In this document: positions 37,301-50,900 of the stretch, piece by piece
Numbering within the stretch: the stretch's first letter is position 1
Layout: every line of letters starts with the position of its first letter
Assembly: GCF_000003815.2 (NCBI RefSeq)
Contig: NC_049980.1
Span: forward strand, 25,438,272 to 25,502,271
Source of the DNA: Branchiostoma floridae
Lineage: Eukaryota > Chordata > Leptocardii > Amphioxiformes > Branchiostomatidae
Direction of reading: 5' to 3'
DNA: 64,000 bases
Program-made: the position numbers and the translations under genes
The notes under the pieces: generated by a model
Database searches by the model: none
Seen by the model: only the letters and a program-made list of their open reading frames with translations
Told to the model about the DNA's origin: nothing

Positions 37301-39883
37301 AAGTTTACATATGCAATCAGATTACAAGGAAATCTGCCAAGTCCAGGATGTTGGCTATGACCCTGCCCTGTGTTGTGCAAACAAAGGGATTAACAACCAC
37401 ATGCTGGCTTACTTCAACCACATGCCTGTACAAATCAGATCTTAACCTGGAAAGAAGGCCCTTTTTTGCTGTGATAAAAGTCTGAGTGAGAGTTTTCTCT
37501 GTTTGTGTGTGGTGCACATGTTCTTGCAATGATTTGGAGAAAGGTGGTCTAATTGGGAGGCTTAGGACAGGTTTGACGTTTTGGAGATTTTGGAGACTGC
37601 ACTATAATGCACTGTGGACATAGGTAACTTGGATGTTGGAAATTTGTTGTAGTTCATAGAAACAAAGTATGACTTTTTTAGGACTTTGACATCTCCTGGA
37701 TAGAACCACGTTATATTCATTTTTACTTTCTGTATCTTTATAAGATCTATTCTATCCCTGTATTTTAGTAAGGAAAACGATAGTGAAAACTCACACTCAC
37801 AGTATTCTGAAATCTAGGACATTGTTTTTGTGCAATTCATGTATAACTCAAACCTCTGTGCTACATAATTTGAACTTTGAAAAGTTCAGCTCGTATTGAA
37901 CTGCCGGCTCTGTGGCCTGATTACATGTCCTTTCAGCTATCTCAAGTGTAGACAATTATAGGAATACAAATGGTCTCATGTTGTAAACTACCACTTTTGT
38001 AATTAGCATTGGTTACTAATGGACCTGAACAGGTCTGGACCTAACAGATGGTCGGTGCCATAGGATCACCTATCTGTTGTAATTGACTGTGACATTTGAA
38101 ACAATCATTGTGAAGCTGACTGGCACCAGACTATTTCCAATCTGCTTTAAAATTGCTGGTGACATACATGTGTCATACATCAACCACTGTTTAGTGGGGC
38201 TGTATCAAGAGTGACATTTGACCATCAAAACATTTTACTCATAATGCCAGGGCTCCTTGGAAATCAGTTTATTTTTAAACTGAAGGGACTACCCTTCAAG
38301 ATTGATAAATAAATAACTAAAATAAATGATACGTCACAGTTTGTATTGGTTAAAATGTGAAAGGTTAAACTACTTCTGTCGATGAAGATAAAACATCCAG
38401 GTTATATGATATGCAGTTGCTGAAGCAAATAGATCCAAAATCGTATCCAGTTGATTGAATAACTGCTATCTGCTATACATAGGAGACTGGAAGTAGGAGT
38501 GCACAGATGCTCCTAAATGTCAAAAAGACAATTTATTGTTATTTTTAAAACAAGAAGTGGTATTAAGAGTTAAGAGATAAGATGTTCAGTTTTAAGGGTA
38601 TACAGTCTGCAAAGCTGGTTGGTCAGAAAATGTTCCAAATCTGTTTGGAGATTGTGCTGGTGACTGAATCCTGGCAGACTTGCCTGGCTAATTAGCAAGC
38701 CTCCCACCAGCCATTCACACTAATGTGTTCACACAACAGTAAACAGAGCAGCTTTATGTCCAGTTGTTCTGATGGTGCTTAGCACCTGCCTGCAAATTGC
38801 CCCTGAGTGAGTTAGATGTCAATTGATATGTTTATCTGGGGATGTACCTTTGTAACCACCTGTAACATCCACCCAAAGAGGAAACAAGATGTACAGATAT
38901 GATGAGGAAATGTCCTCTTTGATTAGCACAGTCTTGCAGAAGAGTGGTCATAAAGTTTATCTAAGATTGCAACTCAGAATGTCATCATGAGCAAAGATAT
39001 GGATACTTATGACTCCAGAGTTTTACTTTATTCTAAATGTATGATTTATAAACCTGCATCTGGTAGTCAATTTGAGAGGCCCTTTTTTCTGTCACTGTGT
39101 GTCCAAAAAATAGTAGCTTCTAATGTCTTAGAAGTAGTTTCAGGAAGATTAAAAGCAATAACGTTAATACAGATTTTAGTGTCTAGATTGGATCAGAATT
39201 ACGTTTCTCAAAATTAGCACCAGTTCACTTGTCTTTTATCTAGCTACATTCTTGAAAACTAATGATGGTCAGTAATCACTCAGCATGTGCATTATACTGT
39301 CTTTATCCAGCAGGAACAATGTATGAAAAGACAAAGCAGGTTCGAAAAGACAAAGCAGGAACAGCTGCACCCCTTGGCAGGCAGACACAAGGGCAGAACA
39401 GGACTTGGTAGTTGATTTGTCAGTAGCATACTGCATGGCTAAGGTTTGTTTTGTCAACAAAGATTTTACTGCACAGTTTTCATTATAAACAGTTGTGTTG
39501 TAAAGGCAATACTGTACTAGCCTTGTGGCCTTGGTGACAGTGATTGCTGGTAATGGACTTCTTTCTGATGTATCCTGGTACCCAGTCTTATGCTTCTCAA
39601 TGTTCTGAAAATTCCAGATTTTTCCAGCATTTTGTACCAATGATGGGATTGAACATATTACATGAAAGTTTCCTGTAAAAGGTGTGACTTTTTAAGGTGA
39701 TACATAGTGTGTGTTGAACAAGTCATCAAGTAAGTAAAGAAATATCTAAAAGATCCCCAAGAGTAGGCTTGACTTGGCCTGCTTCCCCCAAAAATGAGAC
39801 ATGGCGAGGCTATATTGCATTTAAGGTGTCACAGTTCACCTGAGGTGTTCACCTGGCTCTGTGCTTTACTGGTTCTCCCACAG

Positions 39884-40072
39884 TCTCCTACTTCCCCCTC
39901 CCTTAAGGGCAGCCATAGATCATGTGACAGTGGGAAGTCTTTGTTTCTGGGTCCGCTGGGATGGGATGGGTAATTATCATAGATCCCAATCTGTGAACCA
40001 ACCAGTCCAGTTGGCCTCCATCTCCACATTGTTCTTGACTGCGTCTTTTGTGAATGAGAGTCCCACGCCCAG
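39884..40072 (+). other. Candidate non-coding 5' exon
   Basis: Lies between a pyrimidine-rich acceptor (ttctcccacag, ending 39883) and a consensus donor AG|gtaagc. It is more G+C rich than its flanks. Its open frames do not join in frame to the first GREB1 coding exon, so if real it is untranslated leader. Confidence 0.3.
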
Positions 40073-41212
40073 GTAAGCTTAGAATCTCGGCACGCGCTTG
40101 TTCTGTACCTGCGCCTAACCTTTATCTGTGACATCATGAAGTTTGGTGAATTTATGATGACTTGGTGAATGATAAGTTTGCCAAAAAGGCAATACTTTGT
40201 GCAGTGATTTTGAGGAAGTTTTGCCCCTTTGGGATTAGAAAAGTAGGCCATCAGGGGGATGTTTGTTGTTATCGTGTTATGTTCCTTATATTTGTGTCAT
40301 ACAAAGTTTAACTTCGTATCATACTGATATCTGTGCATTGAACTAAATTTTGTTCATGTATCTAGCAAAGAAACTTACCACAGCCTATGGCTCTAAAGAT
40401 TTAAAAAATTTTTAATGACTTTGGTATCAACATTAAACATAACCTTTAAAGAACTAGTTGAGGGACTTAGGATAACTGGTAACTTTGGATGTGACTTGTG
40501 GTAGATTGCTAACTTTTTTCTGTCAAAGGAATTTGAACCATACAAAGACATGAGTTTTTTCCTTTAAGGTTCGGATTAGGTGATAAGATGTTGTCCATCG
40601 TACCCTCCACTTACCGCGTGCTTGTGATTAAGGCCCAGTTTGTGTGCACCTGCCTCCAGGCCGTTTGGTATATGAACCGGTTGAACAAGTTGAAACACAC
40701 TAAACAAAGCAGCCAGGTCGTCCAGTCATTAAGTGGTCCAGTCATGCAGCAGTTTGACTAGATTGGTTCATCCACCAGTTGTTCCTCTGTCAGAGGGTGA
40801 AAAAGGGGATTTTTGAGATACTGTTGGAGACAAGTCTGCCGACAAGTTCAAAAGATTTAGTCATTTAAGTGAATGTATTGCTATGATATCAAAATGCATC
40901 TTTTTATGGAAGGTGCTATTTCCATGTAGGTGTCTCAGTAATTTATAGTGTAAATGAATGTATGTGTTCATGAGCATATGCATATAGTTAACATATATGG
41001 TTTGTCAAATGTCTAGATTTTATTTAGATTGTATCATTTCTATTCATTATTATAATGACACAATTGAGTATTTGACATACAATTTATGTCTTCAAAAGAC
41101 CGTTTCTTTGTGCCATGACGATACTACTTTATGCCTATCTGAATGTGTTAATTTTTTGTCATCTATCACAAGGCAAAATGTTAATCTGAAGATATCTCTT
41201 ATTTCCTTGCAG

Positions 41213-41372
41213 TGTTAGGAAGTTAGGACCTCCTGACTTCGCAGCACAAGTGAGAGTTTGACCTTTGAGTCCTTTGTCTGGTTGACCAAGTCTCTCCATG
41301 ACTGATATCTACCACATCAACATTAATACTCTGCGGACACGCATTCGGGAGTATAACCCATATGCACACAAG
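41213..41372 (+). other. Candidate alternative 5' exon of GREB1 with an in-frame ATG
   Basis: Acceptor cttgcag ends at 41212; donor AAG|gtgaga follows 41372. An ATG at 41298, after an in-frame TGA, opens 25 codons (MTDIYHININTLRTRIREYN, then PYAHK) that end exactly at the donor in phase 0. The GREB1 exon at 47782 begins GCA ATG GGG, so joining them would extend GREB1 by 26 residues before its usual Met. It could also belong to an unrelated transcript. Confidence 0.4.
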
Positions 41373-41433
41373 GTGAGAGGTTTATTGAATTTATATCAGT
41401 AAACCAGAGGGTCTGGTGTATTTTTGATAACCT

Positions 41434-41457
41434 GTGTATGTATGTATGTATGTATGT
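41434..41457 (+). repeat. (TATG)n microsatellite
   Basis: About six tandem GTAT units. Confidence 0.85.
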
Positions 41458-42309
41458 AAATAACATCACATATGAACTGCAAGAGTAAAGACCAGGCTTC
41501 TTCCCAAAGACGGCATTCAAGTATATTCAGGTATGTAAAAAAGGTACAACAAAAGTTCGAAGACCTCATATCGCTATGACATATTCTGATTATGCAAATG
41601 ACTTTCACGTCTGCATAACAATCAAATATGTACTTGGTTGTGTACACCTTTACTAACTTATACAGGTCACAATGTTGACAATCGAGTCATTTACTAGAGT
41701 CTACTTTAAAGAATAATGGCAGTTTTGCATTGATTATACAAATTAAGGGCTTATTAACATAATTGGTATCTACTAATTTCCCAGCTGCCACAAACATGTA
41801 TTTGAGTCCTATAATGGAGAACACTGTAAATATAGATTTTCCTTACATTTCACTTCATTATGTATATCTGCCTATGATAATTTCACGCCAAATATCATAG
41901 AAATCCGTTGTTCCTTGGTTCTGTTATCCTCCTTGAAAGATGTTGACAGAAACATCCCTGCAGTTCTAGAGCAAGCTGCTAGGGGGCCCAAACATGCATC
42001 ACTTCTTCCTTACATCACAGGCTATCTACCACCAAAAGACCATAGCATGTCCAGGTCAAAAGATACCAAAAAAAAAAGGATGTTCTACTGCAGTACAGCA
42101 GCCACATACTAGGGGGCTCAAAATCAACCTTGACCTTTTATATGTCTTCCCTACACCTGCCCATGTACCAAATATCATGATAATAACCCATCAAGATAAA
42201 AATCCTATTAGGGAGATGAGTGAAAATGATCATCAAAGATTACAAACTTTTAGACACTTGAACCATTTAAAATCATGGATCTTTGGAAGCAGCCTCTAAT
42301 TAAGTCCAA

Positions 42310-42329
42310 CTCTCTCTCTCTCTCTCTCT
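42310..42329 (+). repeat. (CT)n microsatellite
   Basis: About ten CT units. Confidence 0.85.
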
Positions 42330-45300
42330 TATTACATTTGAAGCATTTTAATAAAACATGTTTGTTATGTTGATGTGATAAAGAACTGGTCAAATGCTCA
42401 CCTTAATATTCATGGTTTATAGTTCCCAATAAATTGCCCTGTTCTGTTATTGGTCTAGGCAAGGATGTCATATAGAAACACGTCCTTGGTCGCAGAAAGC
42501 CTTGGTAAATAATGCAGTGACAATTTTGTTCAGTTGTCCCCATGGTGAAAATGTGCCTACAGAGACAATTGACTCAAAATCGAACCAAGTAAAACCCAGC
42601 ACCAAGAGACCACATCAACAAAATACATATAGACGTCAAACAAAGACAGCAAAATGTATACTGATGTACATGTAAGTGCTCACTACAAGTGTATATTGTA
42701 ATTTGAGTCCTTTCCAGATTGGATATGAACAATGTTTCACAGTCTAAGACAAAAAGAATGGTTATTGGGCTTGCCATATAACATCCCGAACTTCCCGAAG
42801 TGAGCCCAACACCTTTGTTGTTATGATGTGAAGCATGTGACCTTGATGGTCAAAGGTCAAGGATCATTAGTCATGAACATATTCATGTGCAGGGAGTTGT
42901 CCATCTGGTTCAGATAGGTCATTGCTGGGTCACGCTGTCTGACATGCTGTTGGTTTGTGCTGGAACAGCAAGTCCTACTGGAGAGCAGTTTAACCTGCAG
43001 GAAGAGAGAGTCAAATGTAAACGTGGCAAAATTTTGTTGGGCATTCAGGCCAATGTTGTTTGGCATTCAGTCAACATTTTAGGGAAGGTATAACTGCACT
43101 AGCATCATAATGTGGAACAACAACAGGACAGGCTACATGGTAGGTGACATTTTGTATTGAGCGTTATACTAGTATCTTATTGTATGAAGCTCTTTCTGCA
43201 CTAAGTTGTGGTATCTTTTATTACATTTGCAAATTTGGCAACGTCAAACATTGTAGTTGTGTATTAATTTCATGCTGTGTTTTGTATAGGTACATACATG
43301 TGTTATTTACCTGTGTTCATTGGTAGCTTTGTCTCTTACGTACTGTCATTTTCTCTTCCGCCCTTATGCACCAAAAATGTTGTTTCACTGTATAGATAAC
43401 CTGTCTGTGAGAGTTCATTGGCTATATTAGATTGAAAGGTAATCTATGATCATGGGAAAAGTACCTGGTGTAATAACACTAACATTATACACAAAACCAT
43501 CCCAGCATGACTACTATTTAGGTTACCAATGTGTACTACAGTGTAGGTCTAAAGACTCTAGCACAGTCAGGCATAGATAAGGGGTGAGGGGTCACCATGT
43601 GGATAAGATAAACTTCCTGATGGCCATGGCATGACTTTTATATGCAGGGATCAACATAATTATTTTCTGTTTGTACCTGCCCCAGTGCAGGTAATACGAT
43701 AAAGCACCTGTAATAGAAGAGTCAAATATATTTCTAGTTGTACTATTAAACATTGAATGAATGATTCAAAGCAAATAAGAGGGTGGTAGGTTCAATGATT
43801 ACTTGATTGGTCCTGACTTTGGAGTTTACCACCTGAATATTTGACCAATCATTTTTAATTAGCACTTCAAGCCCTCCATTTTAGAGTAACTCCTGTTAAT
43901 GATTCATGAATGGGTCACCTGTGCTTGTTTTATCAGCTGTCCTTGGGAACATGAGACTACCCTTAATTGACCTTCGACTTTCAGTAACTGTTACTAAGAT
44001 TAAACATGGCTCTGATGTAACCTTGGTTTCTCAGAGGATGTGACAGGGAACTAGGTCAATGGTAATAGGTTGATAAATTTCTGATTTTGAACTGAAAGTA
44101 AAGCTATTATTTTATACGAAACTGATCAAAGGCTAGTTATGCGCAAGTAAGGCATTAAAATAAAGGTGGAATGTAATGTCAGCAACCAAAAATATTACAC
44201 TTTGGGGCAAATGCACCACTAAATCATATTCTAAAGCAGGCTATTCAGTATTATGACAACTGTTTGGTGCATTGTGGTCAGTGTTTACCCCTTTCCTGAT
44301 AGATGCCTTTTCTTTTGTACTGCCCAGGAAACAACTTCAACTTTACAGTATTTACTGAGAGATAAGGTTTTTTCAGTCCTATTAAAAGGAAACATTTAAC
44401 ACGTAAGTCATTGATTTTTTCGCAATCAAAAATATGTTTGTAATTTGATGACCTTATCATTGCAAAGTTTGTTCTTTGTGACCTTACAAATGTAGTATTA
44501 CCTTTGAAAGCTTAACCTGTCTATGTTGTATCATTTTTATTTCCTTTCTTTGACCAACAAAAAACACCAACAGACTCTGCATTGCCCAGCTGAATTTTGT
44601 TTGGCACTCAAAGGTACTCAAAAGTGTCAAATCTATGATCCTGACTTATGGTGTCCAGCAAAACAGTGCTTTGAATTTAAAAACAAAGCTTTCACGTTCG
44701 TAGTGTATTGATCCATACTGGTTGGCTGGATCCCAGGTCATAGTTTAGCTAACACCAGATACCCGTCAAATCTGGTGGAGTGGGACTCAAGTGGAATATA
44801 AGACCAGCAATGTAAACATACTACCAACATACAGGCAGCGCAGGTCTCCGCTGCATTATTCATGTCCAAATAAAACATTGTTTAGTACTACCTTAATTTG
44901 GAAGCCCTGAAATTTCATGAAAGCCAGAGTTATTGACTGCATTCTGCATCTGTGTACCTTTGTATACAGTACATTTTGTATTTTGAAAACCAAATCAGCA
45001 CTACATTCTCATCAGAAATATTTAAAGTACAAACCAAGTTGCAGGAAAAGGAATCTTTTTTACATATTTTTGACAAGTACAAAACACACGAAAATTGAAA
45101 AATTATGATGTCCAATCCAAAGGTAATAGAAATAGATAGATGAAAAGTAGAAAATTGTCAATTTATCACTTTGATACACGTCACCTCAAGTGTTTATGCA
45201 ATTTATATGGTCCGAAATATACACTGTATAGGTACTGGTTGAAGTTGGGAAGCCATAGCCTTGTCACCTGCACAATGCATTACCATTTTCCCTTCTGTAA

Positions 45301-45699
45301 ACAAGACTAGATTGAAGCTGATGGGTCCACAGAGAGAATGCTATTGTCATGCAAAGGTTATAAGTAGATTAGCCCGCCCCTTTGTTGTCTCTTGCCCCTC
45401 TTCTCTCCATTAGACTGAACCAAGACCCTGCTGTGTTGCAGACCTCTCTCAGCAAAACATGTTTTTTTAAATCTATACTTTTCAACAGTGATCACAACAT
45501 TCCTATCTATATCCTAACAGTGTTGTAAGATACAGCATCATATTTGCAGCGTCAATTTCCGCATTATGCCATAAGGAAAAGTATTCTGAAGCTTTGCCCC
45601 CTATAGTGAAGTAGGCTGGTCTAGGGGTCAGTGGTCATGTTCAGCAGGATTAGCAGGTCAGATGGGTCTAGCCCATTTTTATGCAAATGAGTGAGGTCA

Positions 45700-45931
45700 A
45701 GCTTGCAGCAGTTGTCTAAACAGTGGTCAACAGCATTCATTGATGAGGACAGGGCAGGGCTGCCAGCATGAGAAAGAAGGGGACTCCCAAGTCCCTGGAC
45801 AGGGATGTTAGTGATGGAGTTCAGGAGGAAGAAAGGGGTCAGCAGGGCACAGTTTCATTGACCAAGAGCGAGGGGTTGTTTTTCACCGAAGAAAACCCCT
45901 TGTCACTTCTGTTGTTCAAGAACATTCTTTG
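45700..45931 (+). other. Second candidate 5' exon of GREB1 with an in-frame ATG
   Basis: An ATG at 45768, following an in-frame TGA, opens 55 codons (MRKKGTPKSLDRDVSDG ... LLLFKNILW) that run to a strong donor TGG|gtaagt in phase 0. As with the exon at 41213, splicing to 47782 keeps the GREB1 frame. The start of the exon is not fixed by a clear acceptor. It could be an alternative first exon or a chance ORF in a leader exon. Confidence 0.4.
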
Positions 45932-47246
45932 GGTAAGTAACCTGCTGTGTGCACAAGAGCACACAATGGTGGTTGGACTGTGGGACGGGCAAGTGGTTCA
46001 TTCATTGTGCTGTACTGAACTTGGGGCGTGAGCTTCTTGTTGTCATTAACTGTTTTAAGGGGAGTCCCTGTGATGGTTTATTTGTAAAAAAAAAGATCAC
46101 TAATGTGTACTGGGAACAGACTAGTTTGTTACTGCAAAGGAACCCCTATAAACCCACCAGGCTTAGAGAGGATTAAAGCCAAGGGAAGGGCAAAGTATGG
46201 ATTACATATTTCTTTACCACTGAAGACAAAGGTGTGTCTTCCCCAGACCTCACAGTCTTCATTTTATCCATTTCAACTCCTACTTGCTCTTTGGTAATGA
46301 CTGTGCTCTGTTACAAAAATTTACAAATGAATTTATTGACCTCTGTATACATGATACAACAACAGTGTTGAAATGTTTTTCTTACATAAATGCCAGCAGA
46401 ATTGTCTTGACTGACCTACTTAACAGGTATGCCATGTGGAATTGGCATGTGCTATCTATCCTATAACCACCTTTGTACTGGGTACTGAGAACTGACCCAA
46501 CAGGTGACTCAATTAGGTAAACCTGGGTAGGGTCACCCGGGCTCACAATGGGAACAAGACACATCCTTGTCCATGTTTTGTGATTGTTGACATTTTTTAG
46601 AATAAGCAAGGAATAACATATTTTATCATAGAGTCTTTTTCAATGTAGGAAGATTGTGAGATTAGTATTTTTCTTTTTGTGAGGGCAATCGGTCCACCCA
46701 CACTTGCTTCAAAGTACAGGTTGCTCTCGGTCAATAACCCTGCCTTTGTAGTAAGCAGTACAAATATTTGGGTTAGGTTAAAGGTTAACTGCCCTCTGCT
46801 GTTGATAGATAGGAACTGTACAGGTTAGTGTTTTGTGAATGACTATACTTGAGACAATTATATAATTTTGAACTACCCTTGATATTTTGAAATGAAGTTG
46901 AATTGTCTTGTAAAATGTCAATGAGATGCACAATATTGGACATTTGGCTGAAAAATCAATGAATAGCCCAAAACATAGATACATGTTGTTATGCCAAGCA
47001 AAATGTAAATGTCAATTGTTTTTTTCCTGTCCTATACAACTGTATGTTTATCCTTGCCAAGTGCAAGTGAGTCATTTAACATAAAAGATCATGCTTACTT
47101 TGTCAGACAAAGATTTTCCTGTGTGAACATCTTTGTCACAGTAATGACTGAATTTACGATCTTACTACCTACGTTAGCCTTTAGAGAAAACATTGTCTAA
47201 ATGTTGCTCCATATGGAGTTGCTGCATTAATTTGGTAACACTTGAT
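45932..47246. other. Intronic or intergenic DNA, nothing recognised
   Basis: AT-rich, with only short frames without good splice context. Confidence 0.5.
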
Positions 47247-47421
47247 GGTTTATGTTACTCTCCAAGCAGAGGTTGAGTCGCGTTACGGACTCGCGTAGAT
47301 ATGGTAGTAGTCGGAAAAATTACACCGGCGCTCCTCTTACGTAAGAGGAGTGTTGGTGTAATTTTTTCGACTACTGCCATATCTACGCGACTCAACCTTT
47401 GCTTGGAGAGTAGGTTTATGT
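47247..47421. mobile_element. MITE with perfect 9-bp target duplication
   Basis: The element 47256-47412 starts TACTCTCCAAGCAGAGGTTG and ends with a near-exact complement (AACCTTTGCTTGGAGAGTA). It is flanked by GGTTTATGT on both sides (47247-47255 and 47413-47421). Nearly the whole element is one long hairpin around CTCCTCTTACGTAAGAGGAG. A 9-bp duplication is typical of Mutator-like elements; no transposase present. Confidence 0.88.
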
Positions 47422-47784
47422 ATTGTTGCTATCATAATCTGAGTGAGTGAGTGAGCACAGGTGTTCAGGGGCTCTCCCAATAGGTCCAATTGTGGCAGAC
47501 AAATTTTCTGTATCAATATTCATCAGACCACACCGATTTAAGTTATATTTAGTGTCTTGGACCTGCTTCCTGGAAAAAAACATCCCATTTTAAGAAATAT
47601 AATCAAAGGAACTTACTTTGACGGATCTCATAGAAATTTTTGTTTGTTTTTGGTTAACAACAATTTTTCAAGAGCTTCTCTAACAATGAAACATGAATGC
47701 TTTTCTGTCTGGAACACAAGACAACTCTACTTCCTCCAGTTTTGTTTTGCTGTCGTCAAAACCCCAGTGTTTCTCCTTCAGGCA

Positions 47785-47953
47785 ATGGGGAATACCCACG
47801 GACAGTTGAAGTCCTCCCGATTCGAGGCAGCGCTGCACAGCTCCATTGAGCAGTCCCTTCGGTCCCAGGATGTAGCTCCACGTCCTGTCTTCTCCCAGCT
47901 GTACCTGGACAAACAGCAAGGCCATGTGCGCCCACCAGGACCAGAAAATATAG
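47785..47953 (+). CDS. GREB1: GREB1 coding exon 1 (residues 1-56)
   Basis: Exon begins at 47782 after acceptor ccttcag; ATG 47785. MGNTHG fits an N-myristoylation signal (Gly2, small residue at 6), and human GREB1 also starts MGNS. Encodes [10 protein letters not shown], a conserved motif. Donor gtttgt, phase 1. Confidence 0.93.
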
Positions 47954-50900
47954 GTTTGTACAGCAGTATGATACTTCAATAATGTGTGTAACCTGATTAA
48001 TGTTTACTACTACATTTACTACTACATTTACTATTTGTTTTCCTTTAGACAACAATAGACAACTGTATTCTATTTTAATCAATGCAGGATAGAGGGTCAA
48101 GTTGGGGATTACTTTCAAGCCTAGAGAACTAGAGTAGCATTTGTAGCATTTGTGACTTGTTGTTTCATCTAGTGGCTTGTTGCTCAGATGTAATGTATGG
48201 GCTTGCAAAATTACAAAAATTCTATCTGAACTTATTTATATGGTCACTTTTGCATTTGATTAAAACAACCTACTGTAGTAGATACATCAATGATAGTCAC
48301 TGTTCTTTATTGGTTAGCAGTTGCTAGAAACGATTGATATTTGATAACTATTTATAATAGCCTAAATGACAGAAAGTATAGGTAGTTAAACTGACATCAT
48401 ACATTTGAATTCCTAGATGTGAAACCCAACATAAAAGAGTTAGAAGCAGCTCCGAGGGACAGACACAGCAGTGCCAGTAGCACCAGTGGTTACCGTGGCA
48501 ACCCGCCAGCGGAACAGCCCAGTGTGGACCAGTCATATGAGGACGAGGAGAAGGAGGACCCCCCTGGGAGCCCCCAGCAGCCCTACAGGTTCCCCACCCC
48601 CCCAGAGGGGGCATGTCAGACACCAGGTAAGAGGGGGTGTTGTATGGATGGTCAGTCTCATGTAACTTCAAGAATTTGATTCACTCGGTCATGTTTACAT
48701 AAAATCTATTGTTTTGATGAGTCAATAAGAGACATCTCACAGAAAACTATTTGGTATAGCGCAAGGTAACAGATACTGTAAATGCATTTAAGTTCGTGGT
48801 GGTTTTAAGTTCGCAGTAGCACCATGCACTGTAGTCTCTTACTGCCATGGAAAAATGTTCGTGGTGGTTTTAAGTTCGTGGTGAAGCGGGCAACGCGAAA
48901 ACCGCCGCGAAAGTTTCTGCATTTACAGTACTGAAGTAACTGGTTAGATTTTGGAAATGATCACATTGAGTAACTATTAGCTTTCGTATCTTTTTACCTG
49001 GATGTCTAATATTTATCAACATATTTGGTACACTGATTATAAAATTCCAAGAGCAGATTTCCTCCTCAGTCACCTTATATGCACTTTGTATATCCTGTTT
49101 ACATGTTTTATGTACATTTGTATATCCTAGTTCACAGAAGGACATGGTGATGTTGCTTCATTCAGTTTTTGTCATTGATTGAATAGCTAATTCACAGAAA
49201 AGTTTTTTACAAGATATTGTTAGAAAATGAGATATTTTTCTTTGCCTATGTATCACGAGTATTATAATTGTAAAATGTTCAATTTTGTGCAGATGACTCA
49301 TTCGGGGAAATGAATAGTAGGAGTTTATAAGACTAATTCTATAAAATTAGTTTGCATGCTTTTTTTTTTTAAATGACAAGTTCAATCCTCGACATTCAGG
49401 GTACTGCCAGGCAGGAAAAGACATCCGTCTGACATCCCTGAGAGAGGTGAAGTTGACCCTGCCCGAGGGTTTTGTCCTGGTTGGAGCCAAGAGCCCGAAC
49501 CTTACCAATAACATCCTGGTGGCAGCTGTGGATGCCAGGTTCCTGCCCAACCCTAAAACCAACCTGGCATTGCTAGGTAAGATAACATCTTTGCCTCTGT
49601 TTGTTTATGTTTAGGCCTGTTTTAACAAGGTAGTCCAATATTGAAATTTCTGTAGCTGTTGACACCATATCTTGTTCTTGCGTAGAGGTTGATTATTGAG
49701 TGTCATGCTTAACATTTTTTTGAATTCTCCAGTATTTTTTTGAAAATGGCCTTTTGGAACATAAATATAAGAGTATCATGTTACTGTTACTGTTACGCCC
49801 ATGTTTAATTCACATATTTGTCTCCCTTCTGTACAGGTTTCAGTGGGAACTGTATCGGATGTGGGGAACAGGGTTTCCGTTACTTCACAGAATTCTCTGC
49901 ACATATCAACATGCGGCTGACGACACAACCCAAGAAGCAGAAGCACCTCAAGTATTACATAGTGCGGAACAACCTGGGTCTGCTGGTTAGGGGACCTCTG
50001 GTGCCATGGAAAGGTACAGATGTCACATAATTCCCTTCATACATTTATTTTGGTGCCTAAAACACTTGAAAGTTGACCATTTGAGGTGGAAAGTCCACTT
50101 TGGTCCATTGATCAAAAGTTTATGCAAGACGTCTTTTTCATGCAGTCTCTTACGACGACAATAACATGAATTTTGACTAATACTAAGCAAGCAGACAGCA
50201 GTTAAGTGTGATACACCAGCAACCATGATACTACCACTATGTACTATTCTTTGCACCCCTTTTACACCCATTAGAATAACGCAATACCTCCCAGTCAATT
50301 TCACACGTACAAATTTGTACCCAAGATGGGTTTAAGTAATTGTTAAATATCATCTATGAGTTTACTAATAAAGAAACACATTAAAACATAGGAGATACAG
50401 TGATCAGTAACTCTCCCTTGTGTTACTTTCCAGTTAATTACATACTAGTACTTAAGAGGGATATAACTAATTGTGAAACATCATCAATGAGTTTACTTAC
50501 TAAGAAACACATTAAAACATGACTCTCCCCTTGTGTTATTTTCAGTGGTGTCCCCGGAGGTGCGTAAGCGAGGGTTCCCCATGGCCCCCCAGGTGGTGTC
50601 CCCGCTCCTGTCTGCAGGTGAGAAGATGTTGGCAGGAGCAGCCTCCTCTCAAGCGGGTCAGTCACATCAGCTGTCTGCACTCTTTTTAATTCATTATCAA
50701 CATCTCAAACATGTGCATATAATAGTAGGAACAACAGCAATGAATAAGTGCTACATAGAGCAAAAGAGAAAACCTGTAACTTCTGCATTCAGGTTTTTAT
50801 TCTGGTAGCCTTGGTACCATCCTGCTTCTACTGGTGCTCCTTACACTCGCTGCCCTAAAAAAATTAAGGAGTGTAAGGAGCCCTGGTAGAAATAGTATTC

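Larger units (their letters stand above)
28983..39883. other. Non-coding DNA, 11 kb without a recognised gene
   Basis: No conserved coding exon on either strand. The open frames present are short and have no codon or splice support. Small repeats seen: the TAGCCTGATTAAATCTCGC pair (30242 and 33975), a half MITE near 34298-34350, and an (ATCAA)n run at 34366-34393. Probably intergenic or a 5' intron of GREB1. Confidence 0.45.

Noticed and set aside
39269-39640. 123-codon minus-strand ORF
   Set aside because: Covers a short direct repeat of GAAAAGACAAAGCAGG and shows no family or splice support.
39829-40251. 140-codon minus-strand ORF
   Set aside because: Composition is not protein-like, no start context or homology recognised; it is antisense to a better candidate leader exon.
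11063-47246. An E2F6-like gene between ROCK and GREB1, as on human 2p25
   Set aside because: No winged-helix or dimerisation exon was seen on either strand in this interval.
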